DNA of 64,000 nt from an uncultured Pirellulaceae bacterium (GCA_937944405.1 CALDYR010000041.1:24598-88597), one strand, 5' to 3'. Positions 17,944 to 27,116 are shown, numbered from the stretch's first letter. Made by a program: numbers and translations. The notes: generated by a model from the sequence alone, not told the origin.

Positions 17944-18666
17944 ATGTTCCAACATCCGCCAGTTGGGTTGTTTATCGCGGGCACCAACACCGATGCGGGC
18001 AAGACCTACGTCAGCGCCTTGATTGCCAAACAGCTCCACCGATCAGGACTCCGCGTTGGCGTTTACAAACCGGTTGCCAGCGGATGCGTGGTTCAGGACA
18101 ACACTTTGATATCGTCTGACGCAGTGTATTTGTGGGAAGCAGCGGGCAAACCGCTGAACTTGGAGGCGGTGTGCCCACAACGTTTCGCCGCGCCAATAAC
18201 TCCCCACTTATCCGCACTCCAAGAAGGCAAAACATTGGACCGGGAAACCATCACCACTGGACTTTCAGTTTGGAAGGATCACTGTGATATCGTGATCGTC
18301 GAAGGGGCCGGTGGATTGATGACCCCGCTTAACGAGAAAGAGTACTTCGTCGATCTCGCAATAGAATTCGGATACCCGGTGATCATCGTCACCCCCAACA
18401 TCATCGGTGCGATCAATCAGACCTTGCAAACACTTATAACAGCCAACGGTGCAGGTGGTGGTCTGCATGTCGCGGGCATTGTGTTAAACGACCTCTCCGA
18501 TCCGGCAACGAATCACGATCCCAGCGTTGCATCCAACCGGCAACAGATCATCGACCGCACACCGGTACCGATGCTGGCTCATGTGAAGCACCGCGCGGCG
18601 GAGTTTACCGAAGCAGTTGACTGGTTGGAAATCGCAAAAAACGGCAGCCCGGCGACCGGCGGTTAA
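17944..18666 (+). CDS. bioD: Dethiobiotin synthetase
   Basis: The enzyme closes the ureido ring of dethiobiotin with CO2 and ATP, the step before biotin synthase. The 240-residue protein shows the P-loop GTNTDAGKTYVSALI at residues 12-26, KPVASGC with its conserved lysine, and EGAGGLMTPL. The ATG at 17944 is preceded by GAAAGGCGG, a reasonable ribosome binding site. No other biotin genes are adjacent. It diverges from aguB. Confidence 0.93.
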   Translation: MFQHPPVGLFIAGTNTDAGKTYVSALIAKQLHRSGLRVGVYKPVASGCVVQDNTLISSDAVYLWEAAGKPLNLEAVCPQRFAAPITPHLSALQEGKTLDRETITTGLSVWKDHCDIVIVEGAGGLMTPLNEKEYFVDLAIEFGYPVIIVTPNIIGAINQTLQTLITANGAGGGLHVAGIVLNDLSDPATNHDPSVASNRQQIIDRTPVPMLAHVKHRAAEFTEAVDWLEIAKNGSPATGG

Positions 18667-18690
18667 CCCCCGCCTCTTCCCAGACTTATA

Positions 18691-18813
18691 GTGGCAAGCT
18701 TCGAAATCGTCGTGAGATTGGCCAGAATTTCCGATGCCTGTGTTCAAGGGAATTCGGGCGAATTTCATTACATTCAAAGGGAAAAGGCAATTTTTGTGCG
18801 CACCCGGTGCCAC
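18691..18813 (-). repeat. Dispersed intergenic repeat, copy C (reverse orientation)
   Basis: Read on the minus strand it runs from GTGGCACCGG through TTCGCCCGAATTC, AACACAGGCATCGG and TTCTGGCCAAT to TTGCCACTATAAG. It spans 123 bp, nearly identical in layout to copies A and B. It lies between the convergent ends of bioD and the ABC permease gene. Confidence 0.85.
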
Positions 18814-18907
18814 AAAGTTTCGGGAAGCCCCGGAAGCCCCAAAACCCAATGCCACCCAAAGTCGCCCGCTATGGTCGCCCGTCTTAAGCAATACGAAATC
18901 CCAATCC

Positions 18908-21220
18908 TCAATAATCCTTGCGGCAAAAGTAAACGCACGACAGCCCGATCATCACCGCCATAAACACCAGCCCACTGGTCAGCGGGGCCCATGGGTTACG
19001 GTATCTTGGTTTCAATCGCAGGTCGACTTCGTTGGCCGAGGACGGATCCTCCCCGTTAGCCAACCACGCCACCACTTTGTAAAATTCTCCTGGTTTGGGC
19101 CAGACGGAGTACAACGGTTGAATCAGCCAATAGTAGAACTGTTCAACTCTTCCGTCTTCGGGCCGCGCGTACTCTAGCGCTTCAAAGTTTTCCTGGGCGT
19201 AGCGTGTCACCCAATTGCCTCGGTTGGCCACCAAAATTTCTTGATCACCAGCGATACCGATCCCCGAAATACTGCCCTGCCCTACAAAATCAGCCAGCTT
19301 CATTTCAGCCGGTGATTGGGTATCTAATGCCCAAACTTTCCCATTGCGGTACAGCACGAAAAACCAACGGCCATCGCCGCTGGCCACGACCTGTTCGACG
19401 GCGTGATGAACTTCGGGGCGATACCCGAATAATTCTTCCAGCGTTTTCGCATTAAGCGTGATGATCTGGCCGTTCCCCAGTGCCAGCATAACCGTATCAT
19501 CAGCGAAGGCTAACAGTGCGCTCATTGAGTCTGGTGCGTCGGTCTCAATTTCGATCGAACGGTCGTATCGGTATCGGCCATCTTTGTTGGCGCGAAACAC
19601 AGAAAGGATTCGATTACCATAAACGGCGATTTCGTTTGTATTTTGGTTGATCGCACAGACCCCACGGGCGGCAACGGGCACGAATTTGTCAGGCCCCAAT
19701 TCAACAAAACGTTGATTGCCTCTCGGCGCAGCTGGCGTTTTTTCAGTGTTCTGTTGGCGCCCAAATCGAAAGAATTTTCCTTCCCCCGTCACAGCGATTA
19801 ACCCCTCGGCACCTTGCAGGAAATCGACCGTACCGCGTGGAAAATTGCCTTCCTTCGTTAGTGGCCCGCCCCCCGGTGAAGACACCAACAATTCTTGTTG
19901 ACCAAAGGAAAGCATATTGGTCATCGACGTTTGCCCCGCCACCAACCGCCCGTCGGCAGGGTTGACTAAGGGGCCAAAAGGAAGCGGGAACTCTTCCAGT
20001 CCTCCCAACCAAGACGCAGCGGACATCGGCCGCTGGTCCTGTTGTTGTTCATGAGGATAGGGAGAAGACCATCGCCGACTGCGCCCGTCCCAGTAAGTTA
20101 ACTGCGACATCCGATCCAGTACGGCGATCGTTTTACCCGATTTCGCCAATTTCACGATCCGTGTGTTCTGTAATCGAGTATCTAAAAAACCATAGGTTGT
20201 CCCGACCAAAAAACAGGCTCCCCAGAACAGCAACGTCACCATGATTGCCAAAATCGTGCTGCGATAAACCAACCCCACCAAAGCCGACACCGAAAAGTAG
20301 ATTCCGAAAACGACAATGTACAGCACGATGCTGAACAGGATTGCATTCTCCCAAACCCCCAACGCCAATCCCAACCACAACCAAACGCCAGTGAACAAGT
20401 ACGTCGCACAAATCGAAATAAACACGCAACCACCAAGAAACTTTGCCAAAAACAGTCCCCAACGCGAAACGGGTTTACTTAACAACAAATTTAGTGCCCC
20501 CGGTTCAAAGGTTTCCGGAATCACGCTGGCGGTAACAACGATCGCCACAGCCAGCCCAATGGACAACACGAACTTATCCAAGACACCGGGAATATATGCC
20601 GCGATCCCCGATGCGAATTGGGATTTACTGGCGGCAAAACTATCAAGAAACTCTAAACCCCATGGCCCGTAATAAGCCGTCATGGATGTCGTATCGCCAC
20701 GATCAATAAAGGGTTCAAATAATTTAGCGATGACGATGCGGTTGAAGCGCCGCTGAGCATCCCTATTGCGGCTGGTTACATTTTTGTCGGGTTGCGGTTT
20801 TTCATTCAATTTCAAAACGCTAAGATCGACACCGGCGAAGAAATCAGGCTGCGCGATGATGTTATTAAGCTCGCCGATCAGTTCGCGGAACACCTCTAAA
20901 CTGCGCTTCGTTGGGTTGTTACGTTTACCACCGGACGGATCAAAGGATGCCAGATCTTCACGAAGTCCTTGCGGAAGCTCCTCCCTGACCCGAACCATCA
21001 ACGACTCCTGCCCGTCGTTGCCGTCGAACAAACGCTGGTTGATTGAACCAAATTGTTGAATGTAGTTGGACGGAATTAGTTTCCAGTCCACCGATTCGCG
21101 ATAATGCAACGGCGCCACGGCCATCAACAGCAGCGTAATCAACCCCAACAACACATACAGCACCTTAGACGCCCAAGCGGCGCGAAAGGAGTCTTTGATA
21201 ATGGCAAAATACGGCCGCAT
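18908..21220 (-). CDS. ABC-2-type permease with a large extracytoplasmic propeller-like insert
   Basis: This 770-residue membrane protein is the partner of the ATPase just upstream (three-base gap). One membrane helix lies at residues 18-36, and the main cluster at about 212-345 includes the ABC-2-like VIPETFEPGALNLLLSKPVS. A region of roughly 350 residues (about 350-740) then has repeated short beta segments such as GDGRWFFVLYRNGKVWALDT and GDQEILVANRGNWVTRYAQE, which look like blades of a beta-propeller. A final helix lies near 748-766. The inferred fold is a permease holding a sensor or binding domain outside the membrane. The substrate is unknown. Confidence 0.78.
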   Translation of the reverse strand: MRPYFAIIKDSFRAAWASKVLYVLLGLITLLLMAVAPLHYRESVDWKLIPSNYIQQFGSINQRLFDGNDGQESLMVRVREELPQGLREDLASFDPSGGKRNNPTKRSLEVFRELIGELNNIIAQPDFFAGVDLSVLKLNEKPQPDKNVTSRNRDAQRRFNRIVIAKLFEPFIDRGDTTSMTAYYGPWGLEFLDSFAASKSQFASGIAAYIPGVLDKFVLSIGLAVAIVVTASVIPETFEPGALNLLLSKPVSRWGLFLAKFLGGCVFISICATYLFTGVWLWLGLALGVWENAILFSIVLYIVVFGIYFSVSALVGLVYRSTILAIMVTLLFWGACFLVGTTYGFLDTRLQNTRIVKLAKSGKTIAVLDRMSQLTYWDGRSRRWSSPYPHEQQQDQRPMSAASWLGGLEEFPLPFGPLVNPADGRLVAGQTSMTNMLSFGQQELLVSSPGGGPLTKEGNFPRGTVDFLQGAEGLIAVTGEGKFFRFGRQQNTEKTPAAPRGNQRFVELGPDKFVPVAARGVCAINQNTNEIAVYGNRILSVFRANKDGRYRYDRSIEIETDAPDSMSALLAFADDTVMLALGNGQIITLNAKTLEELFGYRPEVHHAVEQVVASGDGRWFFVLYRNGKVWALDTQSPAEMKLADFVGQGSISGIGIAGDQEILVANRGNWVTRYAQENFEALEYARPEDGRVEQFYYWLIQPLYSVWPKPGEFYKVVAWLANGEDPSSANEVDLRLKPRYRNPWAPLTSGLVFMAVMIGLSCVYFCRKDY

Positions 21221-21223
21221 ACT

Positions 21224-22366
21224 CTACTCCCCGATCAATTTTAAGAAGACGTCTTCGAGGTTCAGTTTCTGAGGAACCAACCGCACAACACTGATGTTCT
21301 TACTGCGCAAGCGGTCGACGAATTGGTCGACTTGACTTTGGTTTGCAAATTCAATGCGACAGGTCTGGTTTTTGGGAGACGTTTGGCGGGTCACCTCCAA
21401 GGAGATACTCTTACCGGACTGTTCGCCGACACTGTTAGCGATTACGGGCAGATCATCGAGTTCACCGCTAAGTTCGATATCAGCGATAATGGAACTGCCT
21501 GCCCCCGCCACGGCATCACCGATCGTGGCAACATCGCCACAGAACCGCAGCACACCGCGGTCAAGAATCGCGACCGAATCGCAAATCATTTCGACCTCTT
21601 GGAGGAGATGGCTGTTGAGAAAAATCGTAACCCCTGATTCCCGTAATCGTGCGATGATCTCCCGCATCTCAGCGCGGGCGCGCGGGTCCAAACCATCGGT
21701 TGGTTCATCCAACATTAACAGTTCCGGATCATGCAGCAACGCTTGAGCCAAACCTAATCGTTGGAGCATGCCTTTAGAAAAATTTTTGACGGACTCTTTT
21801 TCCCGTCCCTTCAGTCCGACCAAGGACAACAGCGTGTCCTGTTTTTCACGGATCACGCCATTGGGCACGTTACTAAGATTGCCATACAGCTCCAACGCCG
21901 TCAGCGCCGTCAAATGAGGACTGATACGAAGATGTTCCGGCAGGTATCCCACGTGACTGCGTCCCGCGATGCTACCCGCGGGGTGCCCCATCAGCTTCGC
22001 CGCCCCAGATGTTTTGCTGATGATGCCCAAAAGGATTTTCACAAAGGTCGTCTTGCCGGCCCCATTGGGACCTAGCAATCCAAACACTTCGCCCCGTCGA
22101 ACTTCAAAAGTCACGCCTTTGAGGGCTTCGAATTTTTCCCCGAACAACATCCCTGAACGATAAGTTTTACGAAGTAAGTGCGCCTCGATCGCCGAGCCCT
22201 TGGCGTCAACCGCCCCGACGGGCGCAGGTTTTGCTTCGGGAACGACATTCGGTTTGGCGGAGTTAGTTTTATCAATCAATTTTGAAACGGTGGCTGAGTT
22301 TTTGACGGGGCTGAGTTTTTTTAATCGCAGTCTGATCGGACGCACCTTCACCCACCCGGCAGTCAC
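21224..22366 (-). CDS. ABC transporter ATP-binding protein
   Basis: This is the ATPase of an exporter formed with the downstream permease. It has Walker A GLLGPNGAGKTTFVK, signature FSKGMLQRLGLAQALL and Walker B LLMLDEPTDGLDPRAR, the DRA/CcmA-like subgroup. Its first 60 residues are Lys- and Pro-rich and not part of the fold, so the GTG start at 22366 may be too early. The gene starts close to a palindromic element (22419-22554). Confidence 0.9.
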   Translation of the reverse strand: MTAGWVKVRPIRLRLKKLSPVKNSATVSKLIDKTNSAKPNVVPEAKPAPVGAVDAKGSAIEAHLLRKTYRSGMLFGEKFEALKGVTFEVRRGEVFGLLGPNGAGKTTFVKILLGIISKTSGAAKLMGHPAGSIAGRSHVGYLPEHLRISPHLTALTALELYGNLSNVPNGVIREKQDTLLSLVGLKGREKESVKNFSKGMLQRLGLAQALLHDPELLMLDEPTDGLDPRARAEMREIIARLRESGVTIFLNSHLLQEVEMICDSVAILDRGVLRFCGDVATIGDAVAGAGSSIIADIELSGELDDLPVIANSVGEQSGKSISLEVTRQTSPKNQTCRIEFANQSQVDQFVDRLRSKNISVVRLVPQKLNLEDVFLKLIGE

Positions 22367-22418
22367 GAGAGCGCGTAGTTTCTGATTGCCGGTCGCAGCG
22401 CTGCAAAACCTCTAGGTA

Positions 22419-22554
22419 CCTAGCGCTTTGTCAAAGCTAAAAGTGGGGCTTGGCAACATGAGCCGTTTTGGCGATCGCCACGATTATTGCGTGTTCAACG
22501 GTGGCGATCGCCAAAACGGCTCATCCAAAAATTAAGCTTTGACAAAGGACTAGG
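22419..22554. repeat. Palindromic MITE-like element with a perfect 24-bp inner stem
   Basis: The inner arms 22458-22481 and 22501-22524 are perfect reverse complements over 24 bp (ATGAGCCGTTTTGGCGATCG and four further bases) with a 19-base loop. Outer arms 22419-22439 and 22534-22554 are also inverted (CCTAG--CTTTGTCAAAGCT) with two mismatches. The whole 136-bp unit would fold into one long hairpin. It has no T run, so a terminator is less likely than a small transposable element. It lies upstream of the ABC ATPase gene and of the SUFU-domain gene, which diverge. Confidence 0.85.
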
Positions 22555-22661
22555 CCGGCCCAAGGGCACGTTATTTTCGCCTACTGAAACAATTTCGCCT
22601 ACCCGTTGGCACCGCGACCGCAGTAAAGCAACACGATGACGTTGGTTCTTTTCGGGACGTT

Positions 22662-22763
22662 GTGGCATCCTGTACGCCTAAAGCTTGCCTTTTCTCCGGT
22701 AAATTCTCCAAGAAATGTAATGGGAATTCGGGCCCGTCCCACGACGATAGTGAAGCTTGCCAT
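22662..22763 (+). repeat. Dispersed intergenic repeat, copy D (internally shortened)
   Basis: This copy of about 102 bp runs from GTGGCATCC through CTTGCCTTTTCTCC, ATGTAATGGGAATTCGGGCC and ACGACGATAGTGAAG to TTGCCATTAAAA. Compared with copies A-C it lacks the AAACACAG--ATCGG part. It sits about 100 bp upstream of the SUFU-domain gene. Confidence 0.7.
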
Positions 22764-22869
22764 TAAAATCCGAGAAGCGCCATGACGATTGGCACATTCT
22801 GGTTTTAATGACTATAAACAGGTTGACTAAGTTTCTGAATTCATAAACCGCTAATCCCCCGAGCCCTCT

Positions 22870-24027
22870 TTGTCTGTCCAACGCGCTATTCATTCGATCG
22901 TTTTTGAAACCTCTCCCTACGGCAGTGTGGACGCGATTGTCGAACACGACTCGCGCGCGGTTTATTTTTACCTTAACGAGAACCCAGCGTCGCGCGAACG
23001 GTCGGGGCGATTTGGGATGCGCGCCTGTTGGGTGCGGAACCTTGAAAAAGGGCCTCATGTCATCAACATCGACGAAATGCAAGCCGGTATCGCGACGATG
23101 CTGCCGCGTCACGATTGCATCGATCCCGAACTTCAACACCTGCCAACGGCTGACACGCTGAAAATCGTCTGGCTGGAAGAGGGCACCGGGGCGGCCCTGA
23201 TTGAGCAATCTCAGGAGGATCAAACCGAAACCATCATCGCCGTCATACCGCCCTGGAGTGGGATCGACGGGTTTCATGGTTACGCATCCAACTGCGCAAA
23301 CGAAACCGATGTTTGTTGGCCACTGCCGGACAATCCGCGGTTAATGAAACGGATCGAAAACGCACGGCAATTTTGGGATTCGTGGCAGGCGACTCCCACC
23401 GCCGCCCCGCAACCCCCGTGGGAAGCTCGTCTCCCGGCGATCATCGCCAGCCACGACCAACGTTTTTCTGCGACACCGGAACAAAGAATCGAAAGAGAAG
23501 TTCCCGGCCAACATTTTCCGATCCTGAAAATCTTGCAATACCAGACCCCAAAACACGACGTACTGATTACCGCAGGGCTATCGATCTTTCCGCAACCGGC
23601 GGTGGAAATGTTTGTTGAAAATCCGTCGGAACTCCGACGGATCGAAATCGCACTCTTGCTGCCACGCGCTCCGCGCCCCCAAAACGGGCCGGCTGAATCA
23701 CTGCCGATTGAATCACTGCCGGCTGAAACCTTTAACCAGCTTGCGGGACTCGCGTTATATCCTTGGCAACACTTCACGTGGCTGGGGCCGGGACATAGCT
23801 GCGACTTCCCGACCGCCGACGGCGAGGTTGGATTGCTGCTCAACGATTCTGATGGCAGCCAAATCGCGAACCTCTCTGCTCAGAAAATATCTGATTATCG
23901 AGACGACGCTGTTGAGGTAATTTGGCTCAAGAGCATTTCAAAGGCCGACCACGACAAACTAAAATCTCAATCGTTGTCAGTGAGCGCTCTTGTTGCCAAA
24001 AACACAGATCGAGCGTCACCCGATTAG
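22870..24027 (+). CDS. SUFU (Suppressor of fused)-domain protein
   Basis: The 385-residue protein has an unfamiliar N-terminal half (about 200 residues) and a C-terminal SUFU-like domain at about 210-345. Motifs include FPILKILQYQTPKHDVLITA, RIEIALLLP and LAGLALYPWQHFTWLGPGHS. In bacteria SUFU domains are often found as immunity or stress-type proteins, sometimes beside toxin genes, but no toxin is visible next to it here. The start is a TTG at 22870. The gene lies next to a dispersed repeat and the palindromic element. Confidence 0.75.
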   Translation: MSVQRAIHSIVFETSPYGSVDAIVEHDSRAVYFYLNENPASRERSGRFGMRACWVRNLEKGPHVINIDEMQAGIATMLPRHDCIDPELQHLPTADTLKIVWLEEGTGAALIEQSQEDQTETIIAVIPPWSGIDGFHGYASNCANETDVCWPLPDNPRLMKRIENARQFWDSWQATPTAAPQPPWEARLPAIIASHDQRFSATPEQRIEREVPGQHFPILKILQYQTPKHDVLITAGLSIFPQPAVEMFVENPSELRRIEIALLLPRAPRPQNGPAESLPIESLPAETFNQLAGLALYPWQHFTWLGPGHSCDFPTADGEVGLLLNDSDGSQIANLSAQKISDYRDDAVEVIWLKSISKADHDKLKSQSLSVSALVAKNTDRASPD

Positions 24028-24510
24028 TCGCTGCTATATGCTTTACGCAGAAACCTGTTTAAAAACAGCCTGCCTTTCGTTGTGGTCCTTGGGCGCATTA
24101 GTTGGCCGCGAGATGTTTTGTGGCCGGTGGGTCAATCGCGGCGGGGGTGCTACCTAGATCGGCTAACGGATCCTTCGGCCTTCGAAATTTACCCCCGTTG
24201 GGGAAATGCTTGCCACGCCAACCACACTCCAACAAGAACCGAAAGTAGGCGGTTGACCCTTGCGGCGACTTTGGCTATCATCCGCTTATGATTCGGAAAC
24301 CCAAATACGCGAGTCACCATCACAACCTTTGGTAAAAAGAGGTGGTTCGTTTTGCGATGAGACAATGTTGCAGTCAAGCAATTTTGCGATAAAGCACACA
24401 GAACGTTGGCCACTTCGGTCAACGTTTTTTTCGTGCACCGACGCGACTGGTTAACGACGACCGAAAGCCTGATTTTCACGACCAAAAATCTTTCGAAAGT
24501 TTGATGAACA
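24028..24510. other. Gap between the SUFU gene and hisG with one terminator-like hairpin
   Basis: No gene is recognised. An open frame starting at 24365 (MLQSSNFAIKHTERWPLRST) overlaps the hairpin but is not histidine-rich and is not offered as a leader peptide. The hairpin at 24402 could end transcription from the SUFU gene or act on the his operon leader; see its own entry. Confidence 0.4.
24402..24431 (+). terminator. Intrinsic terminator or attenuator upstream of hisG
   Basis: AACGTTGGCC and GGTCAACGTT form a 10-bp stem with one G-T pair, loop ACTTC, followed by seven T residues on the plus strand. It is 80 bases before the hisG start and about 375 bases after the SUFU gene stop. Its closeness to hisG allows an attenuator, but no His-rich leader was found, so a simple terminator is at least as likely. 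Confidence 0.7.
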
Positions 24511-25386
24511 ATGCCGGATCTACACGATCAAAATAAAATGCGAGTGGCCCTCCCCAAGGGACGCATGTTTGACGAAATTGTCTCGTTGCTCCAAGGGGCG
24601 GGAATTTCGATCCGCAATTCCGAACGCGGTTACCGCCCAACCCTTTCTCTGCCGAACTACGACGCGAAAATTCTCAAACCACGCAACGTGATTTCGATGC
24701 TGGCTGCGGGGGCGAGAGACTTTGGGTTTGCCGGTGCTGACTGGATCTACGAAATGGGCGTCGAACTGGTCGAAGTCCTCAACACCGAACTCAACCCCGT
24801 ACGTCTGGTGGTCGCTGCACCGCATGAAGTGCTGATCGATGGGGCGCTGCCCAAACGGCACTTAGTGATCGCGTCGGAATATCCACGCATGGCAGAAGAC
24901 TGGATCAAAAAAGATAACTTAGACGCCGAAGTCCTCACCACCTACGGCGCGACCGAAGTCTTCCCGCCTGAAGACGCGGATTTAATCATCGACAACACCG
25001 CCACCGGTTCAACCCTCCGCGCTAACGGTTTGGTCATCATCGATGAAATCATGAAATCATCAACTCGGATGTATGCGTCCAAAGACGCGATGGCACACCC
25101 CGAAAAGAAACAGCAAATCGAAGACTTCGCGATGCTGATCGACGCAGTGCTCAAGGCTCGCACACGCGTGATGATGGACCTCAACGTCTCCAGCGACAAC
25201 CTCGACGCGGTATTGAATTGCCTGCCCTCGATGCGACAACCCACCGTTTCGCCACTAAGTGATTCAGGATGGTTTGCCGTCCGATCGGCGGTGCCACGAA
25301 AGAAGCTGGCGGTGATCATCCCCAAGCTAAAAAACAGCGGCGCCTGCGACATCGTCACGACTTCCGCAGAACAACTGATTTCTTAG
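24511..25386 (+). CDS. hisG: ATP phosphoribosyltransferase (long form)
   Basis: The first enzyme of histidine synthesis joins ATP and PRPP. The 291-residue length and the C-terminal HisG_C part (AVPRKKLAVIIPKLKNSGAC and following) show the long, directly feedback-inhibited form, which needs no HisZ. N-terminal MRVALPKGRMFDEIVSLLQG and the PRPP-binding region IIDNTATGSTLRANGLVII are typical. The start is the ATG at 24511; an internal ATG at 24538 begins exactly at the conserved fold and is possible. It precedes hisC-hisB by 41 bases. Confidence 0.93.
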   Translation: MPDLHDQNKMRVALPKGRMFDEIVSLLQGAGISIRNSERGYRPTLSLPNYDAKILKPRNVISMLAAGARDFGFAGADWIYEMGVELVEVLNTELNPVRLVVAAPHEVLIDGALPKRHLVIASEYPRMAEDWIKKDNLDAEVLTTYGATEVFPPEDADLIIDNTATGSTLRANGLVIIDEIMKSSTRMYASKDAMAHPEKKQQIEDFAMLIDAVLKARTRVMMDLNVSSDNLDAVLNCLPSMRQPTVSPLSDSGWFAVRSAVPRKKLAVIIPKLKNSGACDIVTTSAEQLIS

Positions 25387-25427
25387 TTTGATTCTCACCT
25401 CTATTTTCTTTGTGTTGCTGAAATTAT

Positions 25428-27098
25428 ATGGCTTATAACCCGCCAGCATTTAAACACGAAATTACGCTGCAATTATCGCGTAACGAATCGACGTGCCCAA
25501 TTGAGGATCTGCCCCAACAACTATCGGCGCAGTCCTCTTTGGTGTCGCGCTATCCCGACCACCTGCCATTGCAATCGGCGATTGCAAATTGGGTGGGGGT
25601 GGAAACGGACAGAATTGTCGTCACCGCCGGCGGGGACGACGCAATCGACAGAATCATGCGTCGTTCGATCACCACCGAACGCCCCAACGTTGTCTGCCAC
25701 GCCCCCTCTTTTGAAATGATCAACGTCTACGCCGGAAACTACGGGGGCAACCTGTTAGAAACGGTTTGGCAGTCCGGAGATTTTCCGTTCGAACAATTCT
25801 GTGCCAACATCGACTCCCAGACCGCGATCGTCTGCGTCGTATCGCCCAACAACCCAACCGGCGGGGTGGTCGCGACGGAACAAATTTTACAAATCGCAAC
25901 GTTAGCCAAACAAAATGGCGCGATGCTGTTGGTGGATAATGCCTACATTGAATTTGCCGACCAAGATCCCACCGCAACGCTAACGGCGAATGAAAACATT
26001 GGAATCATCCGCACCTTCTCCAAAGCGTGGGGATTGGCCGGATTGCGGGTCGGTTATTTAATCGCGCCCTCGGCATCCTACGCCACGACGATCCGCGATA
26101 CCGCCGGGCCGTTCCCCGTTTCGTCGGTTTCTCTGGAAACCGCGCGCACCGCGATCTCGGATCACCAAAACGCGATGCGATCTGGTTTGGCAATGGTCCG
26201 CCAAATTCGGTCTATCTTGATGACGTTACTGACAGATTGCGGTGCCAAACCGCTGCCTTCAGGTGGTAATTTCATCCTAGCCCAATTCGATGATGCCGAC
26301 GCGGTTTGGGAGAAACTGGTAGAATCGGGAGTAGGAGTGCGGAAGTTTCCCGGTGCAGCGCTACTAGAGAATCGAATACGCATCACAGTGCCAACCACCG
26401 TCGGAGACTACCTGCAATTGGCCAACGGAATCTGCGCTGCAACCACCAGCGATCCTGAACTGGCCAAAGCGCGAATCACGGAACTCAAACGCCCACCGAT
26501 TGACGGTCCAACAGGCGCCAACCGAGTCGCATCGACCGACCGCGAAACCAAAGAGACTAAAATTGATATCGAACTCAACCTCGACGGTACCGGACAGGTC
26601 GAAGTTTCGACCGGGATTGGGTTCATGGACCATATGCTGACCGCGTTGGCGTTTCACAGCAAAATCGATTTAAAGTTGATCTGCGACGGCGACCTTCACA
26701 TCGACGACCACCACACCGCCGAAGACTGCGCATTGGCATTAGGCACCGCGATCGACCAAGCGTTAGGGCCGCGCAGAGGGATTCAGCGTTTCGGTTCGGC
26801 CTACGCGCCGTTGGATGAAGCGTTGGCTCGAACGGTTATCGATCTCAGCGGTCGTCCGTGGCCTGAAATTCACTTAGGACTCGAACGTGAAATGGTCGGC
26901 ACTTGGGCGTGCGAGAACATTACTCACTTTTTCCAATCGCTTGCGATGACCCTTAAATGCAGCCTCCACGTCGACGTCATCCGAGGCACCAATGATCACC
27001 ACCGCGCCGAAGCCGCGTTTAAGTCTTGTGCAAAAGCGCTCCGTGAAGCCCTAACCCGAACCTCGGGCGACGTCCCCAGTACCAAGGGTGTACTTTAA
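25428..27098 (+). CDS. HisC-HisB fusion: histidinol-phosphate aminotransferase and imidazoleglycerol-phosphate dehydratase
   Basis: One continuous 556-residue frame encodes two enzymes of histidine synthesis. Residues 1 to about 340 are a PLP aminotransferase of the HisC type with SPNNPTGG at 139-146, VDNAYIEFAD and FSKAWGLAGLR with the PLP lysine at 199. Residues about 367-556 are a complete HisB dehydratase with the metal-binding motifs HHTAED (428-433) and DHHRAE (523-528) and the C-terminal SGDVPSTKG. The HisB phosphatase part found in enterobacteria is absent. HisB acts one step before HisC, so the fusion joins neighbouring steps. It follows hisG, probably in the same transcript. Confidence 0.92.
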   Translation: MAYNPPAFKHEITLQLSRNESTCPIEDLPQQLSAQSSLVSRYPDHLPLQSAIANWVGVETDRIVVTAGGDDAIDRIMRRSITTERPNVVCHAPSFEMINVYAGNYGGNLLETVWQSGDFPFEQFCANIDSQTAIVCVVSPNNPTGGVVATEQILQIATLAKQNGAMLLVDNAYIEFADQDPTATLTANENIGIIRTFSKAWGLAGLRVGYLIAPSASYATTIRDTAGPFPVSSVSLETARTAISDHQNAMRSGLAMVRQIRSILMTLLTDCGAKPLPSGGNFILAQFDDADAVWEKLVESGVGVRKFPGAALLENRIRITVPTTVGDYLQLANGICAATTSDPELAKARITELKRPPIDGPTGANRVASTDRETKETKIDIELNLDGTGQVEVSTGIGFMDHMLTALAFHSKIDLKLICDGDLHIDDHHTAEDCALALGTAIDQALGPRRGIQRFGSAYAPLDEALARTVIDLSGRPWPEIHLGLEREMVGTWACENITHFFQSLAMTLKCSLHVDVIRGTNDHHRAEAAFKSCAKALREALTRTSGDVPSTKGVL

Positions 27099-27116
27099 GC
27101 AAGGGTTTTAACACGC

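Noticed and set aside
22471..22512. GGCGATCGCC words like the cyanobacterial HIP1 octamer GCGATCGC
   Set aside because: They occur only as the two halves of one palindromic element; there is no dispersed HIP1 pattern in the window and nothing else suggests a cyanobacterium.
24365..24454. Possible leader peptide before hisG
   Set aside because: The frame MLQSSNFAIKHTERW contains one histidine and no run of His codons, so it does not support classical histidine attenuation.
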